Positions 1 through 8,836 are shown, numbered from the stretch's first letter. The stretch is 16,636 nt of DNA from an uncultured Blautia sp. (GCF_937880195.1 NZ_CALFLA010000044.1:1-16636), one strand, 5' to 3'. Notes: generated by a model not told the origin, from the sequence alone. Program-made: numbers and translations.

Positions 1-10
1 AACGGATTAT

Positions 11-18
11 AAAGGAGG
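11..18 (+). promoter_or_regulatory. Ribosome binding site of the penicillin-binding protein gene
   Basis: AAAGGAGG lies 6 nt before the ATG at 25, close to the consensus Shine-Dalgarno, and fixes that start. The promoter must lie upstream of the window. Confidence 0.85.
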
Positions 19-24
19 AAAATC

Positions 25-2709
25 ATGAATTACGGTAAAAAATCAGTCGCAAAAAAACGAAATTCTCTGATTTCCCGTACCGCCATGATGGGGAAGCGCG
101 CGCATGTCTCGTTTATCCGAGTTCTGTTCTTCTCGCTGATCACCCTGTGTGTAGTGGTGGGATGTCTAGGAGTGGGAGCCTTTCGGGGGATCATAGACAA
201 TGCCCCGGATGTGAACGATGTAGATATTTCACCTTTGGGATATGCAACCTTTCTCTATGACGGTGACGGCAACCAGCTCCGCAAACTGACTGCGCCGGAC
301 TCCAACCGTCTGCCTGTGTCCATTGACAAGATTCCCATGGACCTGCAGCATGCAGTTGTGGCTATTGAGGACGAGAGATTTTATGAACATAACGGTATCG
401 ACGTTCGAGGCATCCTTCGTGCGATCGTAAACAATATCAGCTCCGGTGGTCTTTCCGAGGGAGCCAGTACCATTACCCAGCAGCTTCTGAAGAATAACGT
501 CTTCACTAACTGGACAAACGAATCCACATGGCTGGAACGTTTTACCCGTAAGTTCCAGGAGCAGTTCCTGGCCATTGAGATCGAAAAAAAGATAAATGAC
601 AAGAACGTAATTCTTGAAAATTACCTGAACACCATCAACTTAGGAGCAGGAGCTTACGGTGTGCAGGCCGCAGCCAAGCAGTATTTTAACAAGAATGTCT
701 GGGAGCTTAATCTTTCAGAATGTGTCACACTGGCTGGAATCACACAGAATCCTACCCAGTTTAATCCCATTGAACATCCTGAAGCCAACTCCAAGCGCCG
801 CAAGGAAGTTCTGGATCATATGCTGGATCAGCAATATATCACCCAGGAGCAGTATGATCAGGTAATTAACGACAACGTTTATGCCGAGATCCAGGCTGCC
901 CAGGCAGTACAGGCAGAAACAGCCGATACCATTTACAGTTATTTTGAAGATGAGCTCATTGATCAGGTGATCAACGATCTGATGAATATTAAGGGCTACA
1001 CAAGGATCCAGGCGCAGAACCTTGTATACAGCGGCGGTCTTGAAATTTACACCACCCAGGACCAGAGGATCCAGTCTATTCTGGACGAAGAGTATTCCAA
1101 TCCAGAAAACTATCCAGAGAACGTACAGTACGCCCTGGATTATGCCCTTACCGTAGAGAATCCTCAAGGCGAGGAAATCAACTACAGCAAGGAAATGATG
1201 CAGCTTTACTTCCAGAATGAGAATCCTGAATTTGACCTTCTGTTTTCCTCTCAGGAAGAAGGACAGGAATTTGTCGACAGATATAAACAGTCTATTTTGG
1301 CAGACGGAAGCACTGTGGTTGCAGAACGAGTAAGTTTCGCTCCTCAGCCCCAGTCCTCCATGAGTATCATCGATCAGCATACCGGCTATGTAAAAGCCAT
1401 TGTAGGCGGCCGCGGTGAAAAAACAGCAAGTCTTACCCTGAACCGAGCTACAGACACAACAAGGCAGCCTGGTTCTACCTTTAAGATCGTATCCACCTAT
1501 GCGCCTGCCCTGAACGAAAAAGGTATGACGCTGGCAACTACCTTTGAAGATGAGCCTTATAACTATCCAGACGGCTCTCCTGTAGAAAACGCCACAAGAA
1601 CCTATAACGGAACAACCACTATCCGCAAGGCGATCCAGAGTTCCATCAACGTTGTTGCTGTCAAGACACTAGAAGAGGTAACACCTGAGCTTGGCCTTCA
1701 GTACCTGGATAATTTCGGATTCACTACTCTGGCTCATGGAACAGAGGCTGATATGGATGCCAATGGAAACGTATGGTCAGACGCCAATCTTTCTATGGCT
1801 CTTGGTGGTCTGACTCACGGAGTTACCAATGTAGAGCTTTGCGCAGCTTATGCAGCCATTGCAAATAAGGGCAATTATATTGAGCCTCTTTATTACACTA
1901 AGATCCTTGATCACAATGGAAACGTCCTTATCGAGAAAACTTCTGCAGGCCGTTCCGTTATCAAAGAAAGCACTGCATGGCTTCTTACAAGTGCAATGGA
2001 AGACGTTGTAACAAAGGGAACCGGTACTGCCTGCCAGCTTGACAATATGACAGTAGCCGGTAAAACAGGTACTACGGATAAGTATAACGACCTTTGGTTT
2101 GTAGGATATACGCCCTACTACACCTGCGCTGTATGGTCAGGATTTGACAACAACGAAAAACTTCCTGATGATTTCTCCCGTGACTTCCATAAGAACCTGT
2201 GGAAAAAAGTCATGACACGGGTACACGAAGGACTTCCTGATCAGGAATTTGAAATGCCTTCCACTGTAGAAAAGATCAGCGTCTGCTCCGAAACCGGACT
2301 TCTTCCAAGAGCAGGCTGTGATGTTATTACAGAATATTTTGACGTAGGAGACGTTCCTACTGATTATTGCGAGCAGCATTTCTATGAACCGGAAGTCATT
2401 CCTGAATATGAAGTTGATGAAATAGTTATTCCTGAGCCTACTGCAGCGCCAGAGGATCCTAATGCCAATCCAGAAGATCCTAACGCCGGAGGCGGTACAG
2501 AAGATCCTAATGCCGGAGGCGGCGCAGAGGACCCCAATGCCGGAGGCGGTACAGAAGATCCTAATGCCGGAGGCGGTACAGAAGATCCCAATGCCGGAGG
2601 CGGCGACACCTCAGGCGGCGGCGATGGAAGCGCCGGAGGCGATACATCCGGTGGCGGTGACACTTCAGGCGGCGGCGATACATCCGGTGAGATCATTTAC
2701 GACGAGTAA
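25..2709 (+). CDS. Class A penicillin-binding protein (PBP1A family, transglycosylase/transpeptidase)
   Basis: This bifunctional peptidoglycan synthase polymerises lipid II and cross-links stem peptides on the outer face of the membrane. A basic cytoplasmic N-terminus precedes one membrane segment (about residues 30-53). The GT51 domain shows EDxxFxxHxG at 115-124 (catalytic Glu115), GASTITQQLLKN at 146-157, and the RKxxExxLAxxIE and ENYLNTINLG motifs up to about 207. The transpeptidase has all three penicilloyl-serine motifs: STFK at 484-487 (nucleophile Ser484), SIN at 540-542 and KTG at 680-682. A conserved-looking segment with Cys754, Cys765 and Cys782 follows, then a low-complexity tail (about 803-890) of EDPNAGGG and DTSGGG repeats. 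At 894 aa it is about average to long for the family, the extra length being the tail. It ends at a bidirectional terminator and is apparently the last gene of its unit. The family call is secure; the exact paralogue (ponA or other) is not. Confidence 0.96.
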   Translation: MNYGKKSVAKKRNSLISRTAMMGKRAHVSFIRVLFFSLITLCVVVGCLGVGAFRGIIDNAPDVNDVDISPLGYATFLYDGDGNQLRKLTAPDSNRLPVSIDKIPMDLQHAVVAIEDERFYEHNGIDVRGILRAIVNNISSGGLSEGASTITQQLLKNNVFTNWTNESTWLERFTRKFQEQFLAIEIEKKINDKNVILENYLNTINLGAGAYGVQAAAKQYFNKNVWELNLSECVTLAGITQNPTQFNPIEHPEANSKRRKEVLDHMLDQQYITQEQYDQVINDNVYAEIQAAQAVQAETADTIYSYFEDELIDQVINDLMNIKGYTRIQAQNLVYSGGLEIYTTQDQRIQSILDEEYSNPENYPENVQYALDYALTVENPQGEEINYSKEMMQLYFQNENPEFDLLFSSQEEGQEFVDRYKQSILADGSTVVAERVSFAPQPQSSMSIIDQHTGYVKAIVGGRGEKTASLTLNRATDTTRQPGSTFKIVSTYAPALNEKGMTLATTFEDEPYNYPDGSPVENATRTYNGTTTIRKAIQSSINVVAVKTLEEVTPELGLQYLDNFGFTTLAHGTEADMDANGNVWSDANLSMALGGLTHGVTNVELCAAYAAIANKGNYIEPLYYTKILDHNGNVLIEKTSAGRSVIKESTAWLLTSAMEDVVTKGTGTACQLDNMTVAGKTGTTDKYNDLWFVGYTPYYTCAVWSGFDNNEKLPDDFSRDFHKNLWKKVMTRVHEGLPDQEFEMPSTVEKISVCSETGLLPRAGCDVITEYFDVGDVPTDYCEQHFYEPEVIPEYEVDEIVIPEPTAAPEDPNANPEDPNAGGGTEDPNAGGGAEDPNAGGGTEDPNAGGGTEDPNAGGGDTSGGGDGSAGGDTSGGGDTSGGGDTSGEIIYDE
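2452..2688 (+). repeat. In-frame tandem repeats encoding the Gly-rich tail of the PBP
   Basis: Five near-identical 27-bp units run from 2473 to 2607 and encode EDPNAGGG plus T, A or D. A shortened copy (EDPNANP) precedes them at 2452-2472. An 18-bp unit encoding DTSGGG or a variant follows, about 4.7 copies at 2605-2688. Units differ mainly by single substitutions (for example CCT/CCC, GGT/GGC), so the array is recent or homogenised and could change copy number by slippage without breaking frame. The encoded segment lies outside the membrane after the transpeptidase domain and is expected to be disordered. Confidence 0.93.
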
Positions 2710-2715
2710 TCGCAC

Positions 2716-2756
2716 AAAAAAGGAGATTTCCACTAAAAACGGAAATCTCCTTTTTT
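2716..2756. terminator. Bidirectional intrinsic terminator between the PBP and glucokinase genes
   Basis: A perfect 16-bp inverted repeat, AAAAAAGGAGATTTCC at 2716-2731 and its complement at 2741-2756, encloses a 9-nt loop. The core GGAGATTTCC is flanked by an A-run on one side and a T-run on the other, so it can terminate transcripts from both convergent genes, which stop at 2709 (plus) and 2772 (minus). Confidence 0.93.
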
Positions 2757-2771
2757 ATATTATATCACTTT

Positions 2772-3701
2772 TTAGAGAACCATTTTGGCAGCGCCATAAA
2801 TACCCGCGTCGTTTCCAAGACTGGCAATCGCCATAGGCACGTCCTTACACAAAGAAAAGGCGTACTTCTTATAATGTTTCTGAATGCAGTCGATCAAAGG
2901 CTGTCCAGCCTTAGATACACCGCCTCCGATTACAATAGCTTCCGGGTCTACAACCGTAGCAAAGATTGCAAGAGCGCCTCCAAGTTTTTCTCCAACTTCA
3001 TCCATCACACGACATGCAAGGCTGTCTCCTGCCTTAAACGCATCCAGAACATCTTTTGCCTCCAGACCTTCTTTATTTCTTAAAACGCTCTCTTCATTGG
3101 AAGAAGCAAGGACTTTTTTAGCCAGACGGACAATTCCTGTAGCAGATGCGTACTGTTCAAGGCAGCCCTGATTTCCACAGTTACAGCTTTCTGTTTCTTC
3201 ATGGCAGATATTAGCATGACCGATTTCTCCGCCTGCTCCATGGTGTCCGGCAACAATCTTTCCCTCTACAATGATTCCGCCGCCTACGCCTGTACCAAGG
3301 GTCACCAGGATCACATTCCTTGCGCCTGCTGCAGCGCCCTTCCAAGATTCTCCCAGAGCTGCCACATTGGCGTCATTTCCAGCCTTTGCCGGAAGTCCGG
3401 TGAGCTCTCCCAGTTCTTTTGCAACCTCTTTATATCCCCAGTGCAGATTTACTGCACAGCATACAACTCCATCACTGTTGATCGGCCCGGGGATTCCAAT
3501 TCCCACACCTGCCACATCTTTTTTATCAATAGCTTTTTCACTCATCTTGGAAAGAATCGTCTCTGCCACATCCGGAAGAATATTCTCTCCCTTATCTTCT
3601 GTTCTCGTAGGAATCTCCCACTTATCCACCAGCGTTCCATCTGTTTGGAAAAGTCCGCATTTTACTGTAGTTCCTCCTACGTCAATACCAAAACAATACA
3701 T
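2772..3701 (-). CDS. glcK: ROK-family glucokinase
   Basis: This cytoplasmic kinase phosphorylates glucose with ATP to glucose-6-phosphate, feeding non-PTS glucose into glycolysis. The ATP-binding loop DVGGTTVKCG is at residues 7-16. NDANVAALGE at 109-118 holds the probable catalytic base Asp110. LGTGVGGG is near 135-142. The ROK sugar/zinc module reads GGEIGH at 157-162 with CxCGxxGCxE at 173-182, giving predicted zinc ligands His162, Cys173, Cys175 and Cys180. At 309 aa it has the usual length of Gram-positive GlcK. The N-terminus starts straight into the ATPase fold with no helix-turn-helix, which argues against a ROK repressor. The ATG follows GAAAGGGG with 6-nt spacing. It is the last gene of the ftsH-uvrC-hprK operon, 25 nt after hprK, so a glucose kinase sits beside the carbon-catabolite regulator. 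Related hexose kinases such as an N-acetylmannosamine kinase are less likely alternatives. Confidence 0.93.
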   Translation of the reverse strand: MYCFGIDVGGTTVKCGLFQTDGTLVDKWEIPTRTEDKGENILPDVAETILSKMSEKAIDKKDVAGVGIGIPGPINSDGVVCCAVNLHWGYKEVAKELGELTGLPAKAGNDANVAALGESWKGAAAGARNVILVTLGTGVGGGIIVEGKIVAGHHGAGGEIGHANICHEETESCNCGNQGCLEQYASATGIVRLAKKVLASSNEESVLRNKEGLEAKDVLDAFKAGDSLACRVMDEVGEKLGGALAIFATVVDPEAIVIGGGVSKAGQPLIDCIQKHYKKYAFSLCKDVPMAIASLGNDAGIYGAAKMVL

Positions 3702-3726
3702 GATGTTCCCCTTTCATATTAAATTA

Positions 3727-4659
3727 TTACTTATCGCGCTTTCTGGCAATATTTGCCTGTACACGCTTATAAAGCTCTTCTGCGGCATTATAGCCCATCT
3801 TTTTCTGTCTGTGGTTGACTGCTGCTGTTTCTACGATCACAGCAAGATTACGTCCCGGGCGAATAGGCAGAGAATGACAAACAATCTTATTTCCAAGATA
3901 TTCTGTATACTCTTCATTCAGCCCCAGACGATCATATTCTTTGTCCCGATCCCACTCTTCCAGTTTGATCACAAGGTCTACCGACTGTGTATCCTTTACG
4001 CTCTCGACACCAAAAAGAGTTTTTACATCAATAATACCAATACCTCTCAGTTCAATAAAATGTCTGGTAATATCAGGTGCTGATCCAACCAGAGTAACGT
4101 CACTGACCTTGCGAAGCTCTACTACGTCATCACTGACAAGACGGTGTCCTCGTTTAATCAGCTCCAAAGCAGCCTCGCTTTTGCCAATTCCACTTTCCCC
4201 TGTAATCAGGACGCCCTCACCAAAAACATCCACAAGGACTCCATGGATGGAAATACAGGGTGCAAGCTGCACGCCAAGCCATCTTATAATCTCCGCCATA
4301 AGACTTGATGTATTTCTTTCTGTTGCAAAAGTAGGAACATTATATTCTTTTGCCAAATTCAACATATCTTCAGATGGTTTCGTCATTGTACTGAAAATAA
4401 CGCAGGGAATCTGGCTGGAGATAAATCGTTCATACTTCATCATCCTCTTATCATCTGGAAGCTGCATCAAATATGTGTACTCCACATAACCAATAATCTG
4501 GACACGCTCGTTTGCAAAATGCTCCAGATATCCTGTAAGCTGCAGCGCAGGACGGTTGATTTCAGTGGTAGTGATTCTCATGTCTGACAGGTCGATGTCT
4601 GGAGTCAAATTTGTAAGATTAAGCTCCTGAACCATCTTTGTCATCAATACACCCTTCAT
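3727..4659 (-). CDS. hprK: HPr kinase/phosphorylase
   Basis: HprK phosphorylates HPr on Ser46 when fructose-1,6-bisphosphate and ATP are high, and reverses this with phosphate. It is the sensor for CcpA-type catabolite repression in Firmicutes. The N-terminal domain covers about residues 1-130 and the kinase domain follows. The Walker A loop GESGIGKS is at 154-161, the conserved His139 precedes it, the Asp177-Asp178 pair lies in LVSDD, and the family signature IELRGIGIIDV starts at 202. The C-terminal block PGRNLAVIVETAA and KKMGYNAAEE (268-295) is also typical. Length 310 aa is normal. The chosen ATG (4659) follows AAAAGGAG with 9-nt spacing. An in-frame ATG five codons later has a weaker GGGTG site and is possible. 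It lies 48 nt after uvrC and 25 nt before glucokinase, in one operon. Confidence 0.96.
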   Translation of the reverse strand: MKGVLMTKMVQELNLTNLTPDIDLSDMRITTTEINRPALQLTGYLEHFANERVQIIGYVEYTYLMQLPDDKRMMKYERFISSQIPCVIFSTMTKPSEDMLNLAKEYNVPTFATERNTSSLMAEIIRWLGVQLAPCISIHGVLVDVFGEGVLITGESGIGKSEAALELIKRGHRLVSDDVVELRKVSDVTLVGSAPDITRHFIELRGIGIIDVKTLFGVESVKDTQSVDLVIKLEEWDRDKEYDRLGLNEEYTEYLGNKIVCHSLPIRPGRNLAVIVETAAVNHRQKKMGYNAAEELYKRVQANIARKRDK

Positions 4660-4707
4660 ATGTGTGTTCTCCTTTTCATATTTATTAGCTGCACAAATTT
4701 CTTTGTG

Positions 4708-6576
4708 TTACTGGCTTTCCTGATTTTTGGCAGGCGGATGAAAAAACAGATATACCTGCCGCGCACTTCCCAAATTCATAGATTCTGTTTCTGCCAATTC
4801 CTCTTCTGAGGCCTCCCGAATCTTTTCTATGGAACGGAACTTCCTCATCAACGCTTTTCTTCTGCGCTCTCCGATCCCCGGAATATCATCCAGAACAGAA
4901 TGTACCTGTTCTTTGCTTCTAAGAGATCTGTGATATTCAATGGCAAATCGGTGCGCTTCGTCCTGAATCCTGGTGATCAGCCGGAAGCCCTCGCTGTTTG
5001 TATCTATAGGAATTTCTATGTTATTAAAATAAAGTCCGCGAGTACGGTGATGATCATCCTTAACCATTCCGCAGACAGGTATTTCCACTCCAAGCTTTTC
5101 CAGTACGCCCAGAGCAATATTTACCTGACCTCTTCCTCCATCCATAAGGAGAAGATCCGGCATTCTTGCAAAGCTGTCAAATTCTCCTGTGCTTTCATGG
5201 GTAAACCGTCTTGTCAGCACCTCTTCCATACTTGCATAGTCGTTAGGTCCCTGAACAGATTTGATCCGAAACTTACGGTAATCACTTTTTTTTGGACGGC
5301 CTTTTTCATATACCACCATAGACCCCACTGACTCAAAACCGCTGATATTTGAAATATCAAAGGCCTCCATACGCACAATATCTTTAAGTCCCAGCCATTG
5401 TTCCACTTCCCGTACCGCTCCTATAGTGCGTCCCTCTTCCCGCTTCATACGCTCTCGGTCTTTTTCAAGAACCATTTTTGCATTTTCCAAAGCAAGCTCT
5501 ACCAACTTCTCCTTGCTTCCTTTCTTTGGAACAAGAATATGAACCTTCTGTCTGCGTCTTGTACTAAGCCATTCCTCTATGATCTCCCGGTCTTCCACAT
5601 CAGTCTGAAGCATGATCTCTCTGGGGATAAAAGGCGTTCCTGCATAAAACTGTTTCAGGAAACTGGAAAGAACCTGTTCTCTGGTGTCGCCCTTGGCTAC
5701 CCTCAGATAATAATGATCTCGTCCTATCATCTTTCCGCTTCGCATAAAAAATATCTGAACAACTGCATCCTGCTCCCGAAGATCCAGACTTTCGTCCATA
5801 GCTACAGCAATAATATCCCTGTCTTCTTCCCCATATGCAGTGATCTTCTGTCTTTCACCGATCTTCTGGATACTCTGTATCAGATCGCGGCATTCTGCTG
5901 CATCCTCAAAACGCATTTCTTCCGAAGCCTTCTGCATCTTTTCGGTAAGCTGACTGACAGTATCCTGAAAGTCACCATTTAAAAACCTGAGTACCTTTTG
6001 GATATTTTCTCTGTAATCCTCCTGAGACACTTCTCCGGTGCAGGGGCCTGCGCACTGCTTCATATGATAATAAAGGCAGGGCCTGTCCTTTTTACAGTCC
6101 CTTGGAAGCGTCCGGCTGCAGGAGCGAACCTGATAAAGCTTTCTTACAAGCTCTATCACATCCTTAACAGCCCCTGCGCTGGTATAGGGACCAAAATACC
6201 TGTTTTTGTCTTTTTTCATCCTGCGGGCAAAAAGTACCCTTGGGTATGCCTCCTGCACAGTAACCTTGATAAAGGGATAGCTTTTGTCATCCTTCAGCAT
6301 GGTATTATATTTCGGCCTGTGTTCCTTAATAAGATTGCTTTCCAGAACAAGAGCCTCCAGCTCGGAGTCGGTAATAATATATTCAAATCTGGTGATATGA
6401 GTCACCATCTGTTCAATCTTAACGCCTTTGTTCCGGCTGCTCTGAAAATACTGGCGCACCCGGTTCTTAAGACTGACCGCCTTCCCTACATAAATGATCT
6501 CGTCTTTTTCGCCATGCATAATATATACGCCTGGCTTAGCGGGAAGTTTTTTCAGTTCTTCCTCAATGAGAAACAT
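4708..6576 (-). CDS. uvrC: Excinuclease ABC subunit C
   Basis: UvrC makes the dual incisions of nucleotide excision repair with UvrA/UvrB. I place the start at the ATG at 6576 (622 aa): it begins [20 protein letters not shown] as the family does, and AGGAG lies just upstream. The open frame extends 25 codons further to 6651, but that basic stretch is the other frame of the ftsH tail. The GIY-YIG nuclease has GVYIM at about 16-20 and IIYVGKA at 27-33. Five Cys between 153 and 179 match the iron-sulfur segment. A UVR (UvrB-contact) helix pair is around 210-243. The C-terminal RNase H-like nuclease shows FDISNISG (Asp407), MDGGRGQ (Asp479) and a DEAHRFAI block, and a helix-hairpin-helix pair ends the protein (about 563-595). 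The start overlaps the ftsH stop by 14 nt, so translation is probably coupled. Confidence 0.95.
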   Translation of the reverse strand: MFLIEEELKKLPAKPGVYIMHGEKDEIIYVGKAVSLKNRVRQYFQSSRNKGVKIEQMVTHITRFEYIITDSELEALVLESNLIKEHRPKYNTMLKDDKSYPFIKVTVQEAYPRVLFARRMKKDKNRYFGPYTSAGAVKDVIELVRKLYQVRSCSRTLPRDCKKDRPCLYYHMKQCAGPCTGEVSQEDYRENIQKVLRFLNGDFQDTVSQLTEKMQKASEEMRFEDAAECRDLIQSIQKIGERQKITAYGEEDRDIIAVAMDESLDLREQDAVVQIFFMRSGKMIGRDHYYLRVAKGDTREQVLSSFLKQFYAGTPFIPREIMLQTDVEDREIIEEWLSTRRRQKVHILVPKKGSKEKLVELALENAKMVLEKDRERMKREEGRTIGAVREVEQWLGLKDIVRMEAFDISNISGFESVGSMVVYEKGRPKKSDYRKFRIKSVQGPNDYASMEEVLTRRFTHESTGEFDSFARMPDLLLMDGGRGQVNIALGVLEKLGVEIPVCGMVKDDHHRTRGLYFNNIEIPIDTNSEGFRLITRIQDEAHRFAIEYHRSLRSKEQVHSVLDDIPGIGERRRKALMRKFRSIEKIREASEEELAETESMNLGSARQVYLFFHPPAKNQESQ

Positions 6577-8650
6577 CCTCTGTCTCCTGTTTTTCTGTTT
6601 GCATTTCCGCCTCAGATGCAGCTTCTTCCTTCTGAAGGGATTCCTCTTCATTATTTACGGCTTCTGCTTCTTCCAGGTCTTTTTTATTTTCCGATTCCTT
6701 TGTCTTTTCGGATTCTATGGCTTTTATGTCTTCGGGAAAAACAAGATCCTCAAGGTTTTCCGGAATATCCATCCCTCTTTCTACAGCGCGGAATATCTTC
6801 ATAAACTCTTTGCCGGTAATGGTCTCTCTGCGGATCAGATAATCTGCGATCTTATCAAGAGCCTCTCTGTGTCCCCGAAGCAGACGCTTGGACTCCTCGT
6901 AGGAATCATGGAGAAGTTTCATAACTTCATGGTCGATCTCCGTAGCCGTATCGTCGCCGCAGTTCAGAACCGCCCGGCCGGAAAGGTACTGGTTTTCCTG
7001 GGAAGCAAGGCCCATAAGCCCGAATTTCTCCGACATACCGTACTGGGTGATCATGGCTCTGGCCACCTTGGTTGCCTGCTCAATATCATTGGCAGCTCCG
7101 GTGGTTACTGTATCAAAAACAATCTCCTCTGCCGCACGTCCGCCCAGATATCCTACCAGCATAGCTTCCAGTTCCTTCTTGGTATTCAAAAACTTCTCTT
7201 CTTCCGGTATGTGCATCACATATCCCAGTGCTCCCATCGTACGGGGAACAATGGTGATCTTCTGTACCGGCTCCGCATCTTTCTGCAGCGCGCTTACAAG
7301 TGCATGGCCCACCTCGTGATAAGAAACGATCTTCCGCTCCTGAGAACTTAAAATACGGTCTTTCTTTTCTTTTCCTACCAGAACAACCTCCACCGATTCC
7401 AGAAGGTCTTTCTGGGAAACTGCCTTACGTCCGTTTTTCACTGCAAGGATAGCAGCTTCATTAATCATGTTTGCAAGATCTGATCCAACTGCGCCTGAGG
7501 TAGCCAGGGCAATGGCGTCCAGATCCACGGTTTCATCAAGAAGCACGTCCTTGGCATGAACCTTAAGAACTTCCACACGACCTTTAAGATCCGGGCGGTC
7601 TACGATCACCCGGCGGTCAAAACGTCCCGGGCGGAGAAGCGCCGGATCCAGTACCTCAGGGCGGTTGGTAGCCGCAAGGATCAGAAGTCCTTTGGAGGTG
7701 TCAAAGCCGTCCATTTCTGCAAGAAGCTGGTTTAAGGTCTGCTCCCTCTCGTCGTTTCCTCCACCGTAATGAGAATCACGGCTCTTGCCGATAGCGTCAA
7801 TCTCATCAATAAATACAATACAGGGGGCGTTTTTCTTAGCTTCCTCAAAAAGGTCCCTGACACGTGAGGCTCCTACGCCTACAAACATTTCTACAAATTC
7901 TGAACCGGAAAGAGAAAAGAAAGGTACTTTTGCCTCTCCTGCCACCGCCTTGGCAAGCAGGGTCTTACCTGTTCCCGGAGGGCCTACCAGAAGAGCGCCT
8001 TTTGGAAGTTTGGCTCCAATAGCGGTATATTTGCCCGGGTTATGCAGAAAATCAACCACCTCCTGCAAAGATTCCTTGGCCTCGTCCTGTCCAGCCACAT
8101 CTTTAAAGGTGATCCCTGTTTCCTTCTGAACATATGCCTTGGCGCGGCTTTTGCCTACGCCCATCACGCCGCCGCCCTTATTCATGCGGCGCATAAAAAA
8201 CATCAGCATACCAAACATAAGGATCGTGGGAAGAAGTACGCTGATCAGCATGGACATGATCTCTACCATAGCGTCCGGCTGCTCATACTTAAAGATAATA
8301 TCCTTGCCTTCCAGACGCTTCGTAAGAGCGTCGATATTCTCCATCTGATTTACGCGATAATATCGCTTCTCAAATGAATCGCGAAGTTTTGGCTCAACAG
8401 TCAGCACTCCTGACTGCAGAACAACTTCCTTCACCTGGTCTTTATCTACCATATCAATAAATTTGTCGTAAGTGATCTCCCCTGTCCCTGCGCTTCGGAT
8501 CTCTGTCAGAAAACTTAATCCTACCAGTGTCACCAGAAGACAGATCAAAAAAGCCAGAATTGTCTGGCGGTTTTTATTTGGGTCCTGATTTCCCGGACCT
8601 TTTCCCTCCGGCTTGTTTCCATCCGGTCGGTTATCCATATGATCGTTCAT
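6563..8650 (-). CDS. ftsH: ATP-dependent zinc metalloprotease FtsH
   Basis: This membrane-anchored AAA+ protease degrades misassembled membrane proteins and selected cytosolic substrates as a hexamer. A Pro/Asn/Gly-rich N-terminal tail (1-29) precedes TM1 (about 31-50), an extracytoplasmic domain, and TM2 (about 129-153). The AAA module has Walker A GPPGTGKT at 223-230, Walker [10 protein letters not shown] at 277-285, and the second region of homology around 327-346 with Arg340 and Arg343. The zinc site HExxH reads HEVGH at 445-449, with the likely third ligand Asp522 in [11 protein letters not shown]. The tail (645-695) is highly charged Glu/Lys/Ser. Length 695 aa is slightly long because of both tails. 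The ATG lies 6 nt after AGAGGAGG. It is the first gene of a four-gene operon read from a consensus promoter and is divergent from the DUF1846 gene. Confidence 0.96.
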   Translation of the reverse strand: MNDHMDNRPDGNKPEGKGPGNQDPNKNRQTILAFLICLLVTLVGLSFLTEIRSAGTGEITYDKFIDMVDKDQVKEVVLQSGVLTVEPKLRDSFEKRYYRVNQMENIDALTKRLEGKDIIFKYEQPDAMVEIMSMLISVLLPTILMFGMLMFFMRRMNKGGGVMGVGKSRAKAYVQKETGITFKDVAGQDEAKESLQEVVDFLHNPGKYTAIGAKLPKGALLVGPPGTGKTLLAKAVAGEAKVPFFSLSGSEFVEMFVGVGASRVRDLFEEAKKNAPCIVFIDEIDAIGKSRDSHYGGGNDEREQTLNQLLAEMDGFDTSKGLLILAATNRPEVLDPALLRPGRFDRRVIVDRPDLKGRVEVLKVHAKDVLLDETVDLDAIALATSGAVGSDLANMINEAAILAVKNGRKAVSQKDLLESVEVVLVGKEKKDRILSSQERKIVSYHEVGHALVSALQKDAEPVQKITIVPRTMGALGYVMHIPEEEKFLNTKKELEAMLVGYLGGRAAEEIVFDTVTTGAANDIEQATKVARAMITQYGMSEKFGLMGLASQENQYLSGRAVLNCGDDTATEIDHEVMKLLHDSYEESKRLLRGHREALDKIADYLIRRETITGKEFMKIFRAVERGMDIPENLEDLVFPEDIKAIESEKTKESENKKDLEEAEAVNNEEESLQKEEAASEAEMQTEKQETEDVSH

Positions 8651-8676
8651 TCTTTTCCTCCTCTGCTATCTTCTTT

Positions 8677-8705
8677 ATTATAAAGAGATTTTCTCCATAA
8701 ATCAA
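8677..8705 (-). promoter_or_regulatory. Sigma-A promoter of the ftsH-uvrC-hprK-glcK operon
   Basis: On the minus strand TTGATT (8705-8700), a 17-nt spacer and a perfect TATAAT (8682-8677) form a near-consensus promoter. Transcription should begin near 8670, leaving a leader of about 20 nt with AGAGGAGG at 8664-8657, 6 nt before the ftsH ATG. No operator-like repeat or cre-like site is evident beside it. Confidence 0.85.
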
Positions 8706-8729
8706 CAGAATTGCCTGATAAAAAAAGTT

Positions 8730-8758
8730 TTGCATCCATCTGTTGTTCGTAGTATACT
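8730..8758 (+). promoter_or_regulatory. Sigma-A promoter of the DUF1846 gene
   Basis: TTGCAT (8730-8735), a 17-nt spacer and TATACT (8753-8758) match the sigma-A consensus well. The expected start is about 8764-8766, giving a leader of about 55 nt. The promoter is back to back with the ftsH promoter, with 24 nt between the two -35 boxes, so both could be affected by one regulator binding between them. The -10 lies in the 8-bp palindrome AGTATACT. Confidence 0.85.
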
Positions 8759-8764
8759 ATCAGC

Positions 8765-8836
8765 ATGAGTAAGAGGGCTGGAAATGCCTATGACGTGAAT
8801 CGGGAAAGGAAAAAAACTTATGAACACAGGATTTGA
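8765..8836 (+). other. Possible leaderless 23-codon upstream ORF
   Basis: An ATG at 8765 falls almost exactly at the predicted transcription start of the DUF1846 promoter. It opens a 23-codon frame starting MSKRAGNAYDV that stops at 8834-8836, in another frame and past the DUF1846 start at 8820. It has no Shine-Dalgarno site, so it would have to be translated leaderless. Nothing beyond position and openness supports it. Confidence 0.15.

Noticed and set aside
2452..2688. CRISPR-like array
   Set aside because: Repeats are directly adjacent without unique spacers, stay in frame and encode part of the PBP.
2382..2696. 104-aa Pro/Ser-rich frame on the minus strand
   Set aside because: It is the antisense reading of the Gly-rich repeats in the PBP gene, where GGC/GGT runs become Pro/Ser codons.
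3271..4083. 270-aa plus-strand frame across glucokinase and hprK
   Set aside because: It is antisense to two genes with intact motifs and shows no family features.
4692..4707. Terminator after uvrC (CACAAA/TTTGTG inverted repeat)
   Set aside because: The stem is only 6 AT-rich base pairs with no U-run after it; hprK is probably co-transcribed.
6577..6651. 25-codon basic N-terminal extension of uvrC
   Set aside because: It overlaps the ftsH tail in another frame, has no SD at its start, and the family begins at [18 protein letters not shown], which has a good SD.
6494..7351. 285-aa plus-strand frame (and 5998-6804, 268 aa)
   Set aside because: Both are antisense to well-supported ftsH and uvrC, with no SD or recognisable domain; their hydrophobic look comes from reading charged regions backwards.
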